A program made the position numbers and the translations under genes. A stretch of DNA of 52,297 bases from HRBIN24 sp035574155 (GTDB lineage: Bacteria > Chloroflexota > Dehalococcoidia > SM23-28-2 > HRBIN24), in the NCBI GenBank assembly GCA_035574155.1, contig DATLZD010000040.1, positions 1 to 52,297 on the forward strand, read 5' to 3'. A model generated the notes under the pieces. That model did no database searches, was not told the DNA's origin, and saw only the letters and a program-made list of their open reading frames with translations. This document shows, in pieces, positions 7,539 to 16,648 of the stretch; the stretch's first letter is position 1; every line of letters starts with the position of its first letter.

Positions 7539-9068
7539 TCAGCCGGCCGGGCAGCCAGCGAAGATGTCGGTCCGGGCGGCGGCCTCCTTCATGGCTGCGG
7601 CGTCCTCGGGCAGGATGTAGCCCGCGGCCACCCCGGCGTCCACCGCCCGCTGGTAGGCCCGCACGAAGGCCTCGTGGCTTCCGTAGAGGCCGGCCAGCTC
7701 CTGACAGTTGAAGGGGCGGAAGTAGCCGGCCAGGACGGCCAGGAGGCCCGTGCCCTCGCCCACGCCCCGGTGCTCGCCGATGGGGGCCTCCAGCTCGGGC
7801 AGACGGATGCCGCCCAGGGCGTTGCCGCGGGCATCGCGGCGGATGCGCGGCGGGCTGCCCGGCTCCATCTCTATACGGGGCAGGACAGGGGGCGGCGTCC
7901 CCCGCACCAGCCAGTTGTGCATGTGCCGCACCGCCGCGTGGTAGACGGGGGTGACCGAGAGCCAGTTGGGGGAGCTGACGCCGGGCAGCTGCGTCCCCCT
8001 GGGCAGGGCGGCGTGGGACGCCCCCGCCACCTCCCAGAAGCGGAAGGTGGGGCTATCGGGCTGGTGGACGGCGTAGTAGCTGACCGCCTCCGTTTCCGAG
8101 TTGACCACCAGCACCGGCTCCGGCTGGTCCTGACGGATCATGGTGGGAGCCCGTATGCGCGGGTCCACCCCCGAGACGTCGGCCACCGACTGCTCGTCCA
8201 GGCGGATGCCCCAGCCGAAGTCCAGGTAGGGGATGAAGCCCTGGAAGACCTTCACCAGGGGGTGCACGGCGTTGATGTAGGTCCGGAGGCGGGCAGCCGA
8301 TTGGGAGAGACCGGTGGCCACCAGCCGTCGCACCGTGAGGCCGCCCATGGGGTCAGGGGTGGAGCGGGGGCGCGTGGGCCCCACCGCCCTGGCTGCCTGG
8401 GTGAAGATGTCGTAGGAGAAGGGGTCGCCCGGGTGCTGCAGGCTGCCGTAGCGCTCGGGGTCCCACGCCTTCAGGTGCTGGTCAGTGCCCAGGCCCAGGG
8501 GGCTACGGGCCTCGGGGCTGGCGAAGCCCTCGATGCCCACCCGTTGGGCCGAGACGCCCACCCAGGCGTAGCCCCGCAATATCTCCCCCTCGCCCACGGT
8601 CCCGATCTCGAAGCCGGCGGTGATGTTCTGCCAGTTGACCAGCACCGTCCCGTTGAAGCGGGAGTCGTCCAGCGGTCGCACCACCAGGATGCGGGTGCGG
8701 TAGGGGGCTGTGTCGGCGGGTTCGGCCATCCACAGGCCGTCGGTGCCCAGGGCCGTGCCGGCTACCGGCCGGTAGGACGTGGCCTCGCCCTCCAGGAAGA
8801 ACTCCTGGGCCACATAGCCCCTAGCCGCCAGGTCAACGGCTGGGTAGTTGAAGGGCATGCCCCGGCGGCCGCCCTCGATGGGCCCCAACACCCGGGGGAA
8901 GGGCCCTGTGGGCGTGGGGGTCTCGACGGCGACGGCCGTCGGCCGGGGCGGGGAGCCGCCGCAGGCGGCGACCAGGGCCGCCGTCCCGGCGCCCAGGGCC
9001 GCCAGGCGCAGGAACTGGCGGCGGCCCAGCCGTCGCTGCCAGAGGCGGTGATACCTGTCCTGGGACAT
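7539..9068 (-). CDS. Tat-exported lipoprotein with an alpha/beta-hydrolase domain
   Basis: This 509-residue protein starts with a twin-arginine signal (RRQFLRLA, 16-23) and a lipobox LVAAC with cysteine 36, so it is probably exported folded and anchored outside the membrane. A short Pro/Thr linker follows. The body resembles the large 'alpha/beta hydrolase domain-containing' secreted family: VLVNWQNITAG near 143, the nucleophile candidate S256 in TGLSQSA, NSETEAVSYY near 324 and histidine 353 in AGASHAA. The substrate is unknown. A consensus-like promoter and a GAAGGAGG site lie directly upstream of the ATG. It is convergent with the men operon and is probably transcribed alone. Confidence 0.85.
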   Translation of the reverse strand: MSQDRYHRLWQRRLGRRQFLRLAALGAGTAALVAACGGSPPRPTAVAVETPTPTGPFPRVLGPIEGGRRGMPFNYPAVDLAARGYVAQEFFLEGEATSYRPVAGTALGTDGLWMAEPADTAPYRTRILVVRPLDDSRFNGTVLVNWQNITAGFEIGTVGEGEILRGYAWVGVSAQRVGIEGFASPEARSPLGLGTDQHLKAWDPERYGSLQHPGDPFSYDIFTQAARAVGPTRPRSTPDPMGGLTVRRLVATGLSQSAARLRTYINAVHPLVKVFQGFIPYLDFGWGIRLDEQSVADVSGVDPRIRAPTMIRQDQPEPVLVVNSETEAVSYYAVHQPDSPTFRFWEVAGASHAALPRGTQLPGVSSPNWLSVTPVYHAAVRHMHNWLVRGTPPPVLPRIEMEPGSPPRIRRDARGNALGGIRLPELEAPIGEHRGVGEGTGLLAVLAGYFRPFNCQELAGLYGSHEAFVRAYQRAVDAGVAAGYILPEDAAAMKEAAARTDIFAGCPAG

Positions 9069-9086
9069 CGGCCTCCTTCTAGGGAG

Positions 9087-9114
9087 ATGATAGGAGCCGC
9101 CCCAGGCGTGTCAA
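9087..9114 (-). promoter_or_regulatory. Promoter of the lipoprotein hydrolase gene
   Basis: On the minus strand TTGACA (9114-9109) and TATCAT (9092-9087) are 16 bp apart. The start point would be near 9080, directly before the GAAGGAGG site (9079-9072) and the ATG at 9068, giving a leader of about 12 bases. Confidence 0.7.
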
Positions 9115-9192
9115 CCCTGACATCGACGATGCCGATGGGCGCCGCGCACCGCGTCGGGGCGGCGGGGCCCCTACCGGCCGTAACGCTGACGG

Positions 9193-9221
9193 TGGTAGCC
9201 ATGTCACGTTGGTGGTAAAAT
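9193..9221 (+). promoter_or_regulatory. Possible purF promoter
   Basis: TAAAAT at 9216-9221 is a good -10 box. Only a poor -35 (TGGTAG, 9193-9198) lies 17 bp upstream. The leader to the purF ATG would be about 95 bases. No purine riboswitch core is visible in it. Confidence 0.35.
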
Positions 9222-9323
9222 GTAGGCGCCGGTGGGGGTCGGGGCTCGCTGTCGCAAAGTCCGCTGTCGGTCTTCCCTTTTCGGCCGGTGGGCCTGTCCC
9301 CTGCGGTGGTGCCCAAGGGGCGC

Positions 9324-10787
9324 ATGAGCGACCATAGCGGCTTTCAGGAGAAGTGCGGCGTCTTCGGGGTCTATGCCCCCGGTGAAGACGTAGCCAGGCT
9401 CACCTTCTACGGCATCTACGCCCTGCAGCACCGAGGCCAGGAGTCGGCCGGCATCGCCACCGCCGACGGCCGCACCATTCACCTGCGCTTGGGCATGGGG
9501 CTGGTGTCCCAGGTCTTCGACGAGGAGGACCTGCGACACCTGCCTGGCCACATCGCCATCGGCCACACCCGCTACTCCACCACCGGCTCCTCCTGCCTGC
9601 CCAACGCCCAGCCCATCCTGGTGGAGGGGGCCCATGGGCCCCTGGCGGTGGCCCACAACGGCAACCTGGTCAACGCTGAGGTCCTGCGCTACACCCTGGA
9701 GGAGATGGGCTTTCAGTTCCGCACCAGCACCGACACGGAGGTCATAGCCCACCTGCTGGCCTCGGCCCCCGGCGGCGACTGGCGGGAGCGGGTGGCGGCC
9801 GTCATGCGGGTGCTGAAGGGCGCCTATTCGCTGGTGGCCCTGACGCCCCAGGCCCTGTTGGCCATGCGGGACCCCTGGGGTATCCGTCCCCTGTGCCTGG
9901 GCAAGCTCAACGGCGGCTACGTGGTGGCCTCCGAGACCTGTGCCCTGGACCACCTGGGGGCGGAGCTGCTGCGGGAGCTGGGCCCGGGCGAGGCGGCGCT
10001 GGTGGACGGGGAGGGGCTGCAGCTCTTCCAGGCGGTCCCCCCCGAAAAGCCGTCCCTGTGCGTGTTCGAGTTCATCTACTTTGCCCGCCCCGATTCCCTC
10101 CTGAGGGGCCAGCTCATCTACCCCGTGCGCATGGCCATGGGCCGCGAGCTGGCCCGGGAGCACCCGGTGGAGGCGGACCTGGTCATCGGTGTCCCCGACT
10201 CGGCCACCCCGGCCGCCATCGGCTTCTCCCACGAGTCGGGCATCCCCTACGCCGAGGGCCTGGTCAAGAACCGCTACGTGGGGCGGACCTTCATCCAGCC
10301 GGACCAGCGGCTGCGGGACGTGGGCGTCTACCTGAAGTTCAACCCCCTGCGGGAGGTCATCGGCGGCAAGCGGCTGGTGGTGGTGGACGATTCCATCGTG
10401 CGGGGCACCACCACCCCCAAGGTGGTGGAGATGCTCAGGCGGGCGGGGGCCAAGGAGGTCCACATGCGCATCTGCTCGCCCCCCATCCGCCACCCCTGCC
10501 CCTTCGGCATCGACATGGCCACCCGCTGGGAGCTCATCGCCAACGAGAAGACGGTGGAGGAGATCCGCCAGCACATCGGCGCCGACTCCCTGGGCTACCT
10601 GTCCATGGAGGGGCTGATGCGGGCGGTGGGCCAGGCGCGCGAGAGCTTCTGCACCGCCTGCTTTAGCGGCGACTACCCCATGCCTGTCCAGCTGCAGATG
10701 GACAAGCTGGCCTTCGAGCGCCCTGCCGAGGCCTCCCAGCGGGAGCCGGCCCTGGCGGGCTGGAGCTGGGAGCGGGACCGTCGCTAG
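9324..10787 (+). CDS. purF: Amidophosphoribosyltransferase PurF
   Basis: PurF makes 5-phosphoribosylamine from PRPP and glutamine, the first step of purine synthesis. With the ATG at 9324 the protein has 487 residues and a ten-residue propeptide (ending QEK) before Cys11 of CGVFGVYAP, the N-terminal glutaminase nucleophile after processing. ALQHRGQESAGI and HNGNLVN belong to the glutaminase domain. VVVDDSIVRGTTT is the PRPP-binding loop. Cysteines in SLCVFEFIYF, RHPCPFGID and CTACFSGDYP match the 4Fe-4S ligands of the Bacillus-type enzyme. An in-frame GTG at 9288 would add 12 residues but has no ribosome-binding site, whereas AAGGGG precedes 9324. It heads a purF-purM-purH operon. Confidence 0.96.
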   Translation: MSDHSGFQEKCGVFGVYAPGEDVARLTFYGIYALQHRGQESAGIATADGRTIHLRLGMGLVSQVFDEEDLRHLPGHIAIGHTRYSTTGSSCLPNAQPILVEGAHGPLAVAHNGNLVNAEVLRYTLEEMGFQFRTSTDTEVIAHLLASAPGGDWRERVAAVMRVLKGAYSLVALTPQALLAMRDPWGIRPLCLGKLNGGYVVASETCALDHLGAELLRELGPGEAALVDGEGLQLFQAVPPEKPSLCVFEFIYFARPDSLLRGQLIYPVRMAMGRELAREHPVEADLVIGVPDSATPAAIGFSHESGIPYAEGLVKNRYVGRTFIQPDQRLRDVGVYLKFNPLREVIGGKRLVVVDDSIVRGTTTPKVVEMLRRAGAKEVHMRICSPPIRHPCPFGIDMATRWELIANEKTVEEIRQHIGADSLGYLSMEGLMRAVGQARESFCTACFSGDYPMPVQLQMDKLAFERPAEASQREPALAGWSWERDRR

Positions 10788-10790
10788 CCC

Positions 10791-11804
10791 ATGTCGGGGG
10801 AGATGACCTACGCCGGGGCCGGCGTGGACCTAGAGGCCGCCGACAGGCTGAAGGCCCGCATCGCCCAGGTGGCCCGCTTGGCCCGTCGCCCCGAGGTGTT
10901 GGCGGACGTGGGGCCCTTCGCCGGCCTCTTCCGTCTGACGGGCCGTCGCGACCCGGTGCTGGTGGCCTCCTGCGACGGCGTGGGGACCAAGGCCCGCATC
11001 GCCGCCCTGCTGGGCGCCTACGAGGGCATCGGCCGCGACCTGGTGGCGCTGAACGTGAACGACGTCCTGACGGTGGGGGCCGAGCCCCTCTTCTTCCTGG
11101 ACTACATCGCCTCCCACGGCCTGCCCGAGGAGGCCAAGCTGGCCCTGGTGCGGGGCATGGCCGATGCCTGCCGCGAGGTCGGCTGTGCCCTGCTGGGCGG
11201 CGAGACGGCCGACATGCCCGACATCTACCGCCCCGGCGACTTCGACCTGGCCGGCTTCGTGGTGGGGGTGGTGGAGCGGGACGAGCTGGTGGACGGCTCC
11301 CGCATCGCCCCCGGCGACGTGCTGTTGGGCCTCCCGTCCGACGGCCTGCACACCAACGGCTTCTCGCTGGTGCGCCGCGTCCTGCGGGTGGGCATCGGCG
11401 ATGACGAGGCGGCCGAGCGGCGGCGCCTGGAGGAATACGTGCCGGAGCTAGGCCGCACCCTGGGCGAGGAGCTGCTGCGGCCCCACCGCTGCTATCTGCG
11501 GGAGGTGATGGCGGTGCGGGGCCTGGTGAAGGGCATCGCCCACGTGACGGGCGGGGGGATCGAGGCCAACGTGGCGCGGGTGCTGCCGGCGGGGCTGCGG
11601 GCGGCCATCGACTGGGGGTCGTGGGAGGTGCCCCCCATCTTCCGCCTGCTACAGGAGCGGGGCCGCATCGCCGACGACGAGATGCGCCGTGTCTTCAACC
11701 TAGGCATCGGCATGGTGCTGGTGGTGGGGGCTGAAGAAGGGGAACGGGCGAAGCAAGTGCTGTGCGATAGCTACGTTTTAGGCATGGTGCAGCGCGGCCC
11801 ATGA
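10791..11804 (+). CDS. purM: Phosphoribosylformylglycinamidine cyclo-ligase PurM
   Basis: PurM closes the imidazole ring of aminoimidazole ribotide using ATP. The 337-residue protein has the usual length and motifs: TYAGAGVDLEAAD at the N-terminus, the glycine-rich DGVGTKARIA near 63-72, the NVNDVLTVGAEPLFFLDYIA substrate segment, GCALLGGETADMPDIY near 131-146, LPSDGLHTNGFSLVRR and HVTGGGIEANVARVLP. It starts 3 bp after purF and its TGA overlaps the purH start (ATGA), so the three genes are cotranscribed. Confidence 0.97.
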   Translation: MSGEMTYAGAGVDLEAADRLKARIAQVARLARRPEVLADVGPFAGLFRLTGRRDPVLVASCDGVGTKARIAALLGAYEGIGRDLVALNVNDVLTVGAEPLFFLDYIASHGLPEEAKLALVRGMADACREVGCALLGGETADMPDIYRPGDFDLAGFVVGVVERDELVDGSRIAPGDVLLGLPSDGLHTNGFSLVRRVLRVGIGDDEAAERRRLEEYVPELGRTLGEELLRPHRCYLREVMAVRGLVKGIAHVTGGGIEANVARVLPAGLRAAIDWGSWEVPPIFRLLQERGRIADDEMRRVFNLGIGMVLVVGAEEGERAKQVLCDSYVLGMVQRGP

Positions 11805-13348
11805 TCGCTCTCATATCGGTGTCGGATAAGAGGGGGGTGAAGGGGCTGGCGTTGGGGCTGGCCGAGCTGGGCTTCGATATCTATTCCACCGGCGGCACCC
11901 AGCGCCACCTCCTGGAGACGGGCCTCCCTGTCCACTCCATCTCCTCCCTCACCGGCTTCCCCGAGATCCTGGACGGCCGCGTCAAGACCCTCCACCCCTT
12001 CGTCCACGCCGGCATCCTGGCCCGCCGCGACCGCCCCCAGCACATGGAGGAGCTGCGCCGGAGCGAGATACCGCCCATCGACCTGGTCTGCGTCAACCTC
12101 TACCCCTTCGCCGACACGGCCTCCCGCCCCGGCGTCTCCCTGGACGATGTGCTGGAGCAGATCGACATCGGCGGTCCCACCCTGCTGCGGGCCGCCGCCA
12201 AGAACTTCCCCTTCGTCATCGTCCTGGTGGACCCCGACGACTACGAGCCGGTGTTGGACATGCTCAGTCAGGGCGAGGTGCCGCTAGCGGAGCGCAGAAG
12301 GCTGGCTGCCAAGGCCTTCCAGCACGTGGCCGCCTATGACACCGTCATCGCCCGCTACCTGCGGGGCGACGCCGACCCCTTCCCCCAGCAGCTCACCTTG
12401 GCCCTGGAGAAGGCCCTGGAGCTACGCTACGGGGAGAACCCCCACCAGCGGGCCGCCCTCTACCGCGAGGTGGCCCTGGGCGGGCCGACGGGTATCGTGG
12501 CCGCCCGCCAGCTCCACGGCAAGGAGCTGTCCTACAACAACATCATGGACGCCGATGCCGCCTGGCAGGCCGTCTGCGACTTCCAGGAGCCCACGGTGGC
12601 CATCATCAAGCACGCCAACCCCTGCGGGCTGGCCTCCCGTCCTGACCTGGCCGAGGCCTTCCGCCTGGCCTTCCTGGGGGATCCCGTGTCGGCCTTCGGG
12701 GGCATCGTGGCCGTCAACCGTCCGGTGGACGTCGCCCTGGCGGAGGCCATCCGCGAGGCCAAGCACCCCACCAGCGGCCAGCGCCTCTTCCTGGAGGTCA
12801 TCGTCGCGCCGGGCTACGAGGAGAGGGCCTTAGCCGTCCTGCGGCGCAGTCCTAACCTGCGCATCCTGGAGGCGCCGACGCCGCCGCGGGACGCCCTAAC
12901 CTACCGCCACGTCTCGGGGGGACTGCTGGTCCAGGAGCCCGACACCTACCCCGACGACGACATCCAGCTCCAGGTGGTGACCCGGCGTGCGCCCACCGAG
13001 CAGGAGCTGCTGGACCTGCGCTTCGCCTGGAAGGCGTGCAAGCACGTGCGGTCCAACGCCATCGTGGTGGCCAAGGACAGGGCCCTGCTGGGGGTGGGTG
13101 CCGGGCAGCCCAACCGCGTCCAGAGCGTGCGCCTGGCGGTGGAGGCGGCCGGGGAGCGGGCGCAGGGGGCGGTGCTGGCCTCCGATGCCTTCTTCCCCTT
13201 CTCCGACTCGGTGGAGGAGGCGGCGCGGGCAGGGATCAGCGCCATCGTCCAGCCCGGCGGGTCGCTGCGGGACGAGGAGGTGGTGCGGGCGGCCGATGCC
13301 CACGGCCTGGCCATGGTCTTCACCGGTGTCCGCCACTTTCGCCACTAG
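11801..13348 (+). CDS. purH: Bifunctional AICAR transformylase / IMP cyclohydrolase PurH
   Basis: PurH performs the last two steps to IMP. The 515-residue protein has an N-terminal MGS-like cyclohydrolase domain (MIALISVSDKRGV, YSTGGTQRHL, DGRVKTLHPFVHAGILARR, DIGGPTLLRAAAKN) and a C-terminal transformylase domain with LRYGENPHQRAALY, the KHANPCGLA catalytic Lys-His motif, GDPVSAFGGIVAVNR, and SDAFFPFSDSVE near the end. The length and both halves are intact. It overlaps purM by four bases and is followed after 38 bp by a glycosyltransferase gene that may be read from the same message. Confidence 0.97.
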   Translation: MIALISVSDKRGVKGLALGLAELGFDIYSTGGTQRHLLETGLPVHSISSLTGFPEILDGRVKTLHPFVHAGILARRDRPQHMEELRRSEIPPIDLVCVNLYPFADTASRPGVSLDDVLEQIDIGGPTLLRAAAKNFPFVIVLVDPDDYEPVLDMLSQGEVPLAERRRLAAKAFQHVAAYDTVIARYLRGDADPFPQQLTLALEKALELRYGENPHQRAALYREVALGGPTGIVAARQLHGKELSYNNIMDADAAWQAVCDFQEPTVAIIKHANPCGLASRPDLAEAFRLAFLGDPVSAFGGIVAVNRPVDVALAEAIREAKHPTSGQRLFLEVIVAPGYEERALAVLRRSPNLRILEAPTPPRDALTYRHVSGGLLVQEPDTYPDDDIQLQVVTRRAPTEQELLDLRFAWKACKHVRSNAIVVAKDRALLGVGAGQPNRVQSVRLAVEAAGERAQGAVLASDAFFPFSDSVEEAARAGISAIVQPGGSLRDEEVVRAADAHGLAMVFTGVRHFRH

Positions 13349-13386
13349 ACTTATCGGCCCCCGCTGTCCCATCCTGGAGCTTGGCC

Positions 13387-14124
13387 ATGACCACGGTGGA
13401 CGTGGTGATACCCGTCTACAACGAGGAACGCGACCTGCCCCGCAATGTCCCGGTGCTGCACCGCTTCCTCAGCTCCGAGGGCTTTCCCTACCGTTGGCGC
13501 ATCGTCATAGCCGATAACGCCTCCACCGACGCCACGCCCCAGGTGGCCCGCCGCCTGGCCCAGGAGCTGCCAGGGGTGGACTACCTGCGCATCGAGCGCA
13601 AGGGGCGGGGGATAGCCCTCAAGACGGCCTGGGGACAGGCGCAGGCGGACGTGGTGTCCTACATGGACGTGGACCTGTCCACCGATATCGCCGCCTTCCC
13701 CGCCCTGGTTCGGGCCGTGGCCGAGGAGGGGTTCCACCTGGCCACCGGCACCCGACTGGCCCGTGGCGCCCAGGTGCGCCGTTCCCTGAAGCGGGAGGCC
13801 CTATCCCGTGGCTACATGCTGCTCTTGAAGCTCTCCCTGGGCGTGCGCTTCAGCGACGCCCAGTGCGGCTTCAAGGCGGCCCGGACGGAGTCCTTCCGGG
13901 CGCTGCTGCCGCTGCTGCGCAACGACAACTGGTTCTTCGACACGGAGCTTCTGGTCATCGCCGAGCGGGCCGGCTACCGCATCGCCGAGGTGCCAGTACG
14001 CTGGCAGGAGGACCACGACAGCCGCGTCAAGGTGGTGCGGACGGCGGTGGAGGACGTGCGGGGCGTCCTGCGGCTTCTGCGGGAGCGCCCATGGAGACTG
14101 GCGCCGCCGCCCGGAGAGGCCTGA
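13387..14124 (+). CDS. Dolichyl/polyprenyl-phosphate sugar transferase-like GT2
   Basis: This 245-residue GT2 enzyme probably moves a sugar from a nucleotide donor to polyprenyl phosphate. VDVVIPVYNEERDLPRN opens the GT-A fold, ADNASTDAT holds the second donor-binding aspartate (near 43) and MDVDLSTD (93-100) is the DxD metal site. FSDAQCGFKAAR and NWFFDTELLVIAERAGYRIAEVPVRW are characteristic of the DPM1/Alg5-like branch. There is no C-terminal membrane helix, so it would act at the membrane surface. It lies 38 bp after purH but has no link to purines. The acceptor and sugar cannot be told from sequence. Confidence 0.88.
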   Translation: MTTVDVVIPVYNEERDLPRNVPVLHRFLSSEGFPYRWRIVIADNASTDATPQVARRLAQELPGVDYLRIERKGRGIALKTAWGQAQADVVSYMDVDLSTDIAAFPALVRAVAEEGFHLATGTRLARGAQVRRSLKREALSRGYMLLLKLSLGVRFSDAQCGFKAARTESFRALLPLLRNDNWFFDTELLVIAERAGYRIAEVPVRWQEDHDSRVKVVRTAVEDVRGVLRLLRERPWRLAPPPGEA

Positions 14125-14158
14125 GGCCGGCACGGTGGCGCGGCAGACGACGGGGGCG

Positions 14159-14188
14159 TTGACAGGGGGCGAGGGCGGGCCATATCGT
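14159..14188 (+). promoter_or_regulatory. Promoter before the small NTF2-like gene
   Basis: TTGACA (14159-14164) and TATCGT (14183-14188) are 18 bp apart. The transcript would begin near 14195 and contains the AGAAGGAGG site before the ATG at 14229. Confidence 0.55.
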
Positions 14189-14228
14189 GCCCTATTGGAG
14201 CCTACATCCGCCACAGAAGGAGGCGCTC

Positions 14229-14540
14229 ATGAGCCAGCAGGAAGTGGAGCAGGCCGTGCACCGCTTCTCCAAGGCGGTGGTGACCATGGACATCGGCCAG
14301 CTCATGAACGACCTCACCCCGGAGGCGATGGTGAAGCTGCAGGCGGCGGCCGGGGCTGGCATGGCCGTCCAGATCCAGGGCTACGAAGTCCAGAGTGTGG
14401 GCCAGGAAGGTGAGGACTGGGTGAGCCAGGTCAAGTACCTGGGCCCCACCAGCTTCACCGCCCGCCTGGTCTGGCGCAAGTTCGGAAACGAGTGGAAGAT
14501 CGCCGACGCTGACGTCCTGGCCACCGAGAGCGGCGCCTAG
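14229..14540 (+). CDS. Small SnoaL/NTF2-like hypothetical protein
   Basis: This 103-residue protein has a helical N-terminus (QAVHRFSKAVVTMDIGQLM), then alternating strands ending in SFTARLVWRKFGNEWKIADADV. That closing pattern (hydrophobic strand, W-x-K, then I-x-D) is seen in SnoaL/NTF2-like small domains, often ligand-binding or enzymatic. No catalytic residue can be named. The ATG at 14229 has a strong AGAAGGAGG site 5 bp upstream and is preferred over a longer frame starting at 14187. Its stop codon overlaps the stop of the convergent EF-G-like gene. Confidence 0.7.
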   Translation: MSQQEVEQAVHRFSKAVVTMDIGQLMNDLTPEAMVKLQAAAGAGMAVQIQGYEVQSVGQEGEDWVSQVKYLGPTSFTARLVWRKFGNEWKIADADVLATESGA

Positions 14541-16600
14541 GCCCGCTGTGCCTCCCGCTCCTTCTGCGCCTGCTCGATGATCCGCTGGGCGATGTGGGCA
14601 GGCACTTCCTCGTAGTGGTCGAAGGTCATGGTGTAGTGGCCGCGGCCCTGGGTCAGCGAGCGCAGGTCGGCGGCATAGCGCTGCACCTCGGCCAGGGGCG
14701 CCAGCGCCTCCACGGTGGTCAGCCCCGGCCCGGCAGGGCTGGTGCCCAGGACCCGTGCCCGCTTGCCGTTCAGGTCGCTGATGATGTCGCCGGTGTAGGC
14801 ATCGGGCACCGTTATCTGCATGCGCATGATGGGTTCCAACAGCACCGGCCGGGCCTCCTGGGCCCCTTTGCGCAGGGCGTGGGCGGCGGCGATCTTGAAG
14901 GCAATGTCGGAGGAGTCCACGGGATGGTCCTTGCCGTCGAAAAGGGTCACCTTCAGGTCCACCAGCGGGTAGTGGGCCAGCACCCCCTCCTGCATCGCCT
15001 CCACCACGCCCTTCTCCACCGAGGGGATGAACTGCTTGGGGATGGCCCCGCCCACGATCTGGTCCACGAACTGGAAGCCCTCGCCCCGGCCTAGCGGCTC
15101 CAGGCGGATGGCCACCCGCGCATACTGCCCGCGGCCGCCCGTCTGTTTCTTGTGGGTGTACTCGGCCACGGCGCTGGCGGTGATGGTCTCCTTGTAGGGG
15201 ACCCGCGGGGTGGTCATCTCCAGCTCGACGCCGAACTTGCGCCTTATCTTCTCCAGGGCCACCTCCACGTGGGAGTCGCCCAGCCCCTGCAGCAGCACCT
15301 CGCCCGTGTCGGGGTTGCGCTCCAGGCGCAGGCTGGGGTCCTCGTCCACGATCCGCTGCAGGGCGGTGCTCATCTTGTCCAGGTCGGCCTTGCTCTTGGG
15401 GTGGACGGCGGCGGCGAAGACGGGCTCGGGGAAGGTGATGCCCGGCAACACGAGCGGCCGCTCGCGGCTGCACAGGGTGTCGCCGGTCCCCGTCTCGGCC
15501 AGCTTGGCCACAGCGCCGATGTCCCCTGCGGTCACCTGGGGCACCTGGCTCTGGTTCTTGCCCCGCACCAGGTAAAGGGGACCGATGCGCTCGGCTGCCT
15601 GCTTGCGCGAGTTCCAGACCTGCGAATCGGCCCTGAGGGTGCCCGAGAAGACGCGGAAGTAGCTGAGGCGGCCCACGTAGGGGTCGGCGGTGGTCTTGAA
15701 CACCAGGGCCGCCAGGGGGCCTTCGGGATCCGCCGGCAGCTCCTGGCCGTCCTCGGTGCGCGCCGGCCGCTCCAAGGGGGAGGGGAAGAGCCGGCAAACG
15801 GTCTCCAGCAGGGGGGTGCAGCCGACGGCCTTGGTGGCGCAGCCCACCAGCACCGGGACCAGGGAGCGGGAGAGGAGGGCACGGCGCAGGCCCTGAAGCA
15901 CCTCTTCGTCGCTGAGGGCCTCCCCTTCCAGGTACTTGGCCAGCAGCTCGTCATCGGACTCGGCTGCCGCTTCCAAGAGCTTCTCGCGCCAGGACTGGGC
16001 CTCCTCCAACAGGTCGCCAGGGACGTCGGCCGGCTCGTCCCTCTCGCCGAGGTAGGCCCTCAGGGCCAACACGTCCACCAGGCCGCGGAAGGACTGCTCA
16101 GCGCCGATGGGCAGGTACAGGGGCAGGCAGCGGCTGCCCCAGCGCTCCTGGACCTGGGCCAGGACCGTGCCGAAGCTGGCGTTCTCGCGGTCGAGGCGGT
16201 TGACGAAGATGGCCCGCGGCAGCTCCAGCTCGTCGGCGTACTGCCAAGCGAACTCGGTGCCCACCTGGACGCCCGAGGTGGCGTCGATGACGATGAGGGC
16301 AGCATCGGCGGCCCTCAGGCCGCACTTGACCTCGCCCAGGAAGTCGGGATAGCCCGGGGTGTCGATGAGGTTCACCTTGTGCCCGTCCCACTCCAGAGGC
16401 AGGACCGAGAGATTGATGCTGAAGCCGCGGCGGTGCTCGTCGGGATCCCAGTCGGAAGTGGTGGAGCCGTCCTCCACCCTGCCCAGGCGCTGAATGGCGC
16501 CAGCACGGAAGAGGAGGGCCTCAGAGAGGGAGGTCTTGCCGGTGCCGCCGTGACCGATGAGGGCTACGTTGCGTATGGCGCTGGGCCCATGCTGCTGCAT
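14537..16600 (-). CDS. EF-G-like translation factor (EF-G2-type paralogue)
   Basis: This 687-residue translational GTPase has the EF-G domain order. G motifs are GHGGTGKTS (16-24), a switch I region without the canonical RGITI (EHRRGFSINLSV, about 55-66), DTPGYPD (80-86) and NRLDREN (134-140) in place of NKMD. Later domains contain GRGQYARVAIRLEP, GGAIPKQFIPSVEKGV and the C-terminal FDHYEEVP. The GHGGTGKTS P-loop and NRLD motif place it with the EF-G-like paralogues of Gram-positive and related bacteria rather than the main FusA, which sits with rpsL/rpsG/tuf elsewhere in most genomes. The cellular role of this branch is poorly defined. Convergent with the small NTF2-like gene; a promoter lies upstream. 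Confidence 0.9.
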   Translation of the reverse strand: MQQHGPSAIRNVALIGHGGTGKTSLSEALLFRAGAIQRLGRVEDGSTTSDWDPDEHRRGFSINLSVLPLEWDGHKVNLIDTPGYPDFLGEVKCGLRAADAALIVIDATSGVQVGTEFAWQYADELELPRAIFVNRLDRENASFGTVLAQVQERWGSRCLPLYLPIGAEQSFRGLVDVLALRAYLGERDEPADVPGDLLEEAQSWREKLLEAAAESDDELLAKYLEGEALSDEEVLQGLRRALLSRSLVPVLVGCATKAVGCTPLLETVCRLFPSPLERPARTEDGQELPADPEGPLAALVFKTTADPYVGRLSYFRVFSGTLRADSQVWNSRKQAAERIGPLYLVRGKNQSQVPQVTAGDIGAVAKLAETGTGDTLCSRERPLVLPGITFPEPVFAAAVHPKSKADLDKMSTALQRIVDEDPSLRLERNPDTGEVLLQGLGDSHVEVALEKIRRKFGVELEMTTPRVPYKETITASAVAEYTHKKQTGGRGQYARVAIRLEPLGRGEGFQFVDQIVGGAIPKQFIPSVEKGVVEAMQEGVLAHYPLVDLKVTLFDGKDHPVDSSDIAFKIAAAHALRKGAQEARPVLLEPIMRMQITVPDAYTGDIISDLNGKRARVLGTSPAGPGLTTVEALAPLAEVQRYAADLRSLTQGRGHYTMTFDHYEEVPAHIAQRIIEQAQKEREAQRA

Positions 16601-16648
16601 GAGGGTCTCCCCTCCCGTCGAAGGGTTTGTGGGCGTGCCGGTGCGCCT

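Noticed and set aside
9288..9323. Upstream GTG start for purF
   Set aside because: It would lengthen the propeptide before the catalytic cysteine to 22 residues and lacks a ribosome-binding site.
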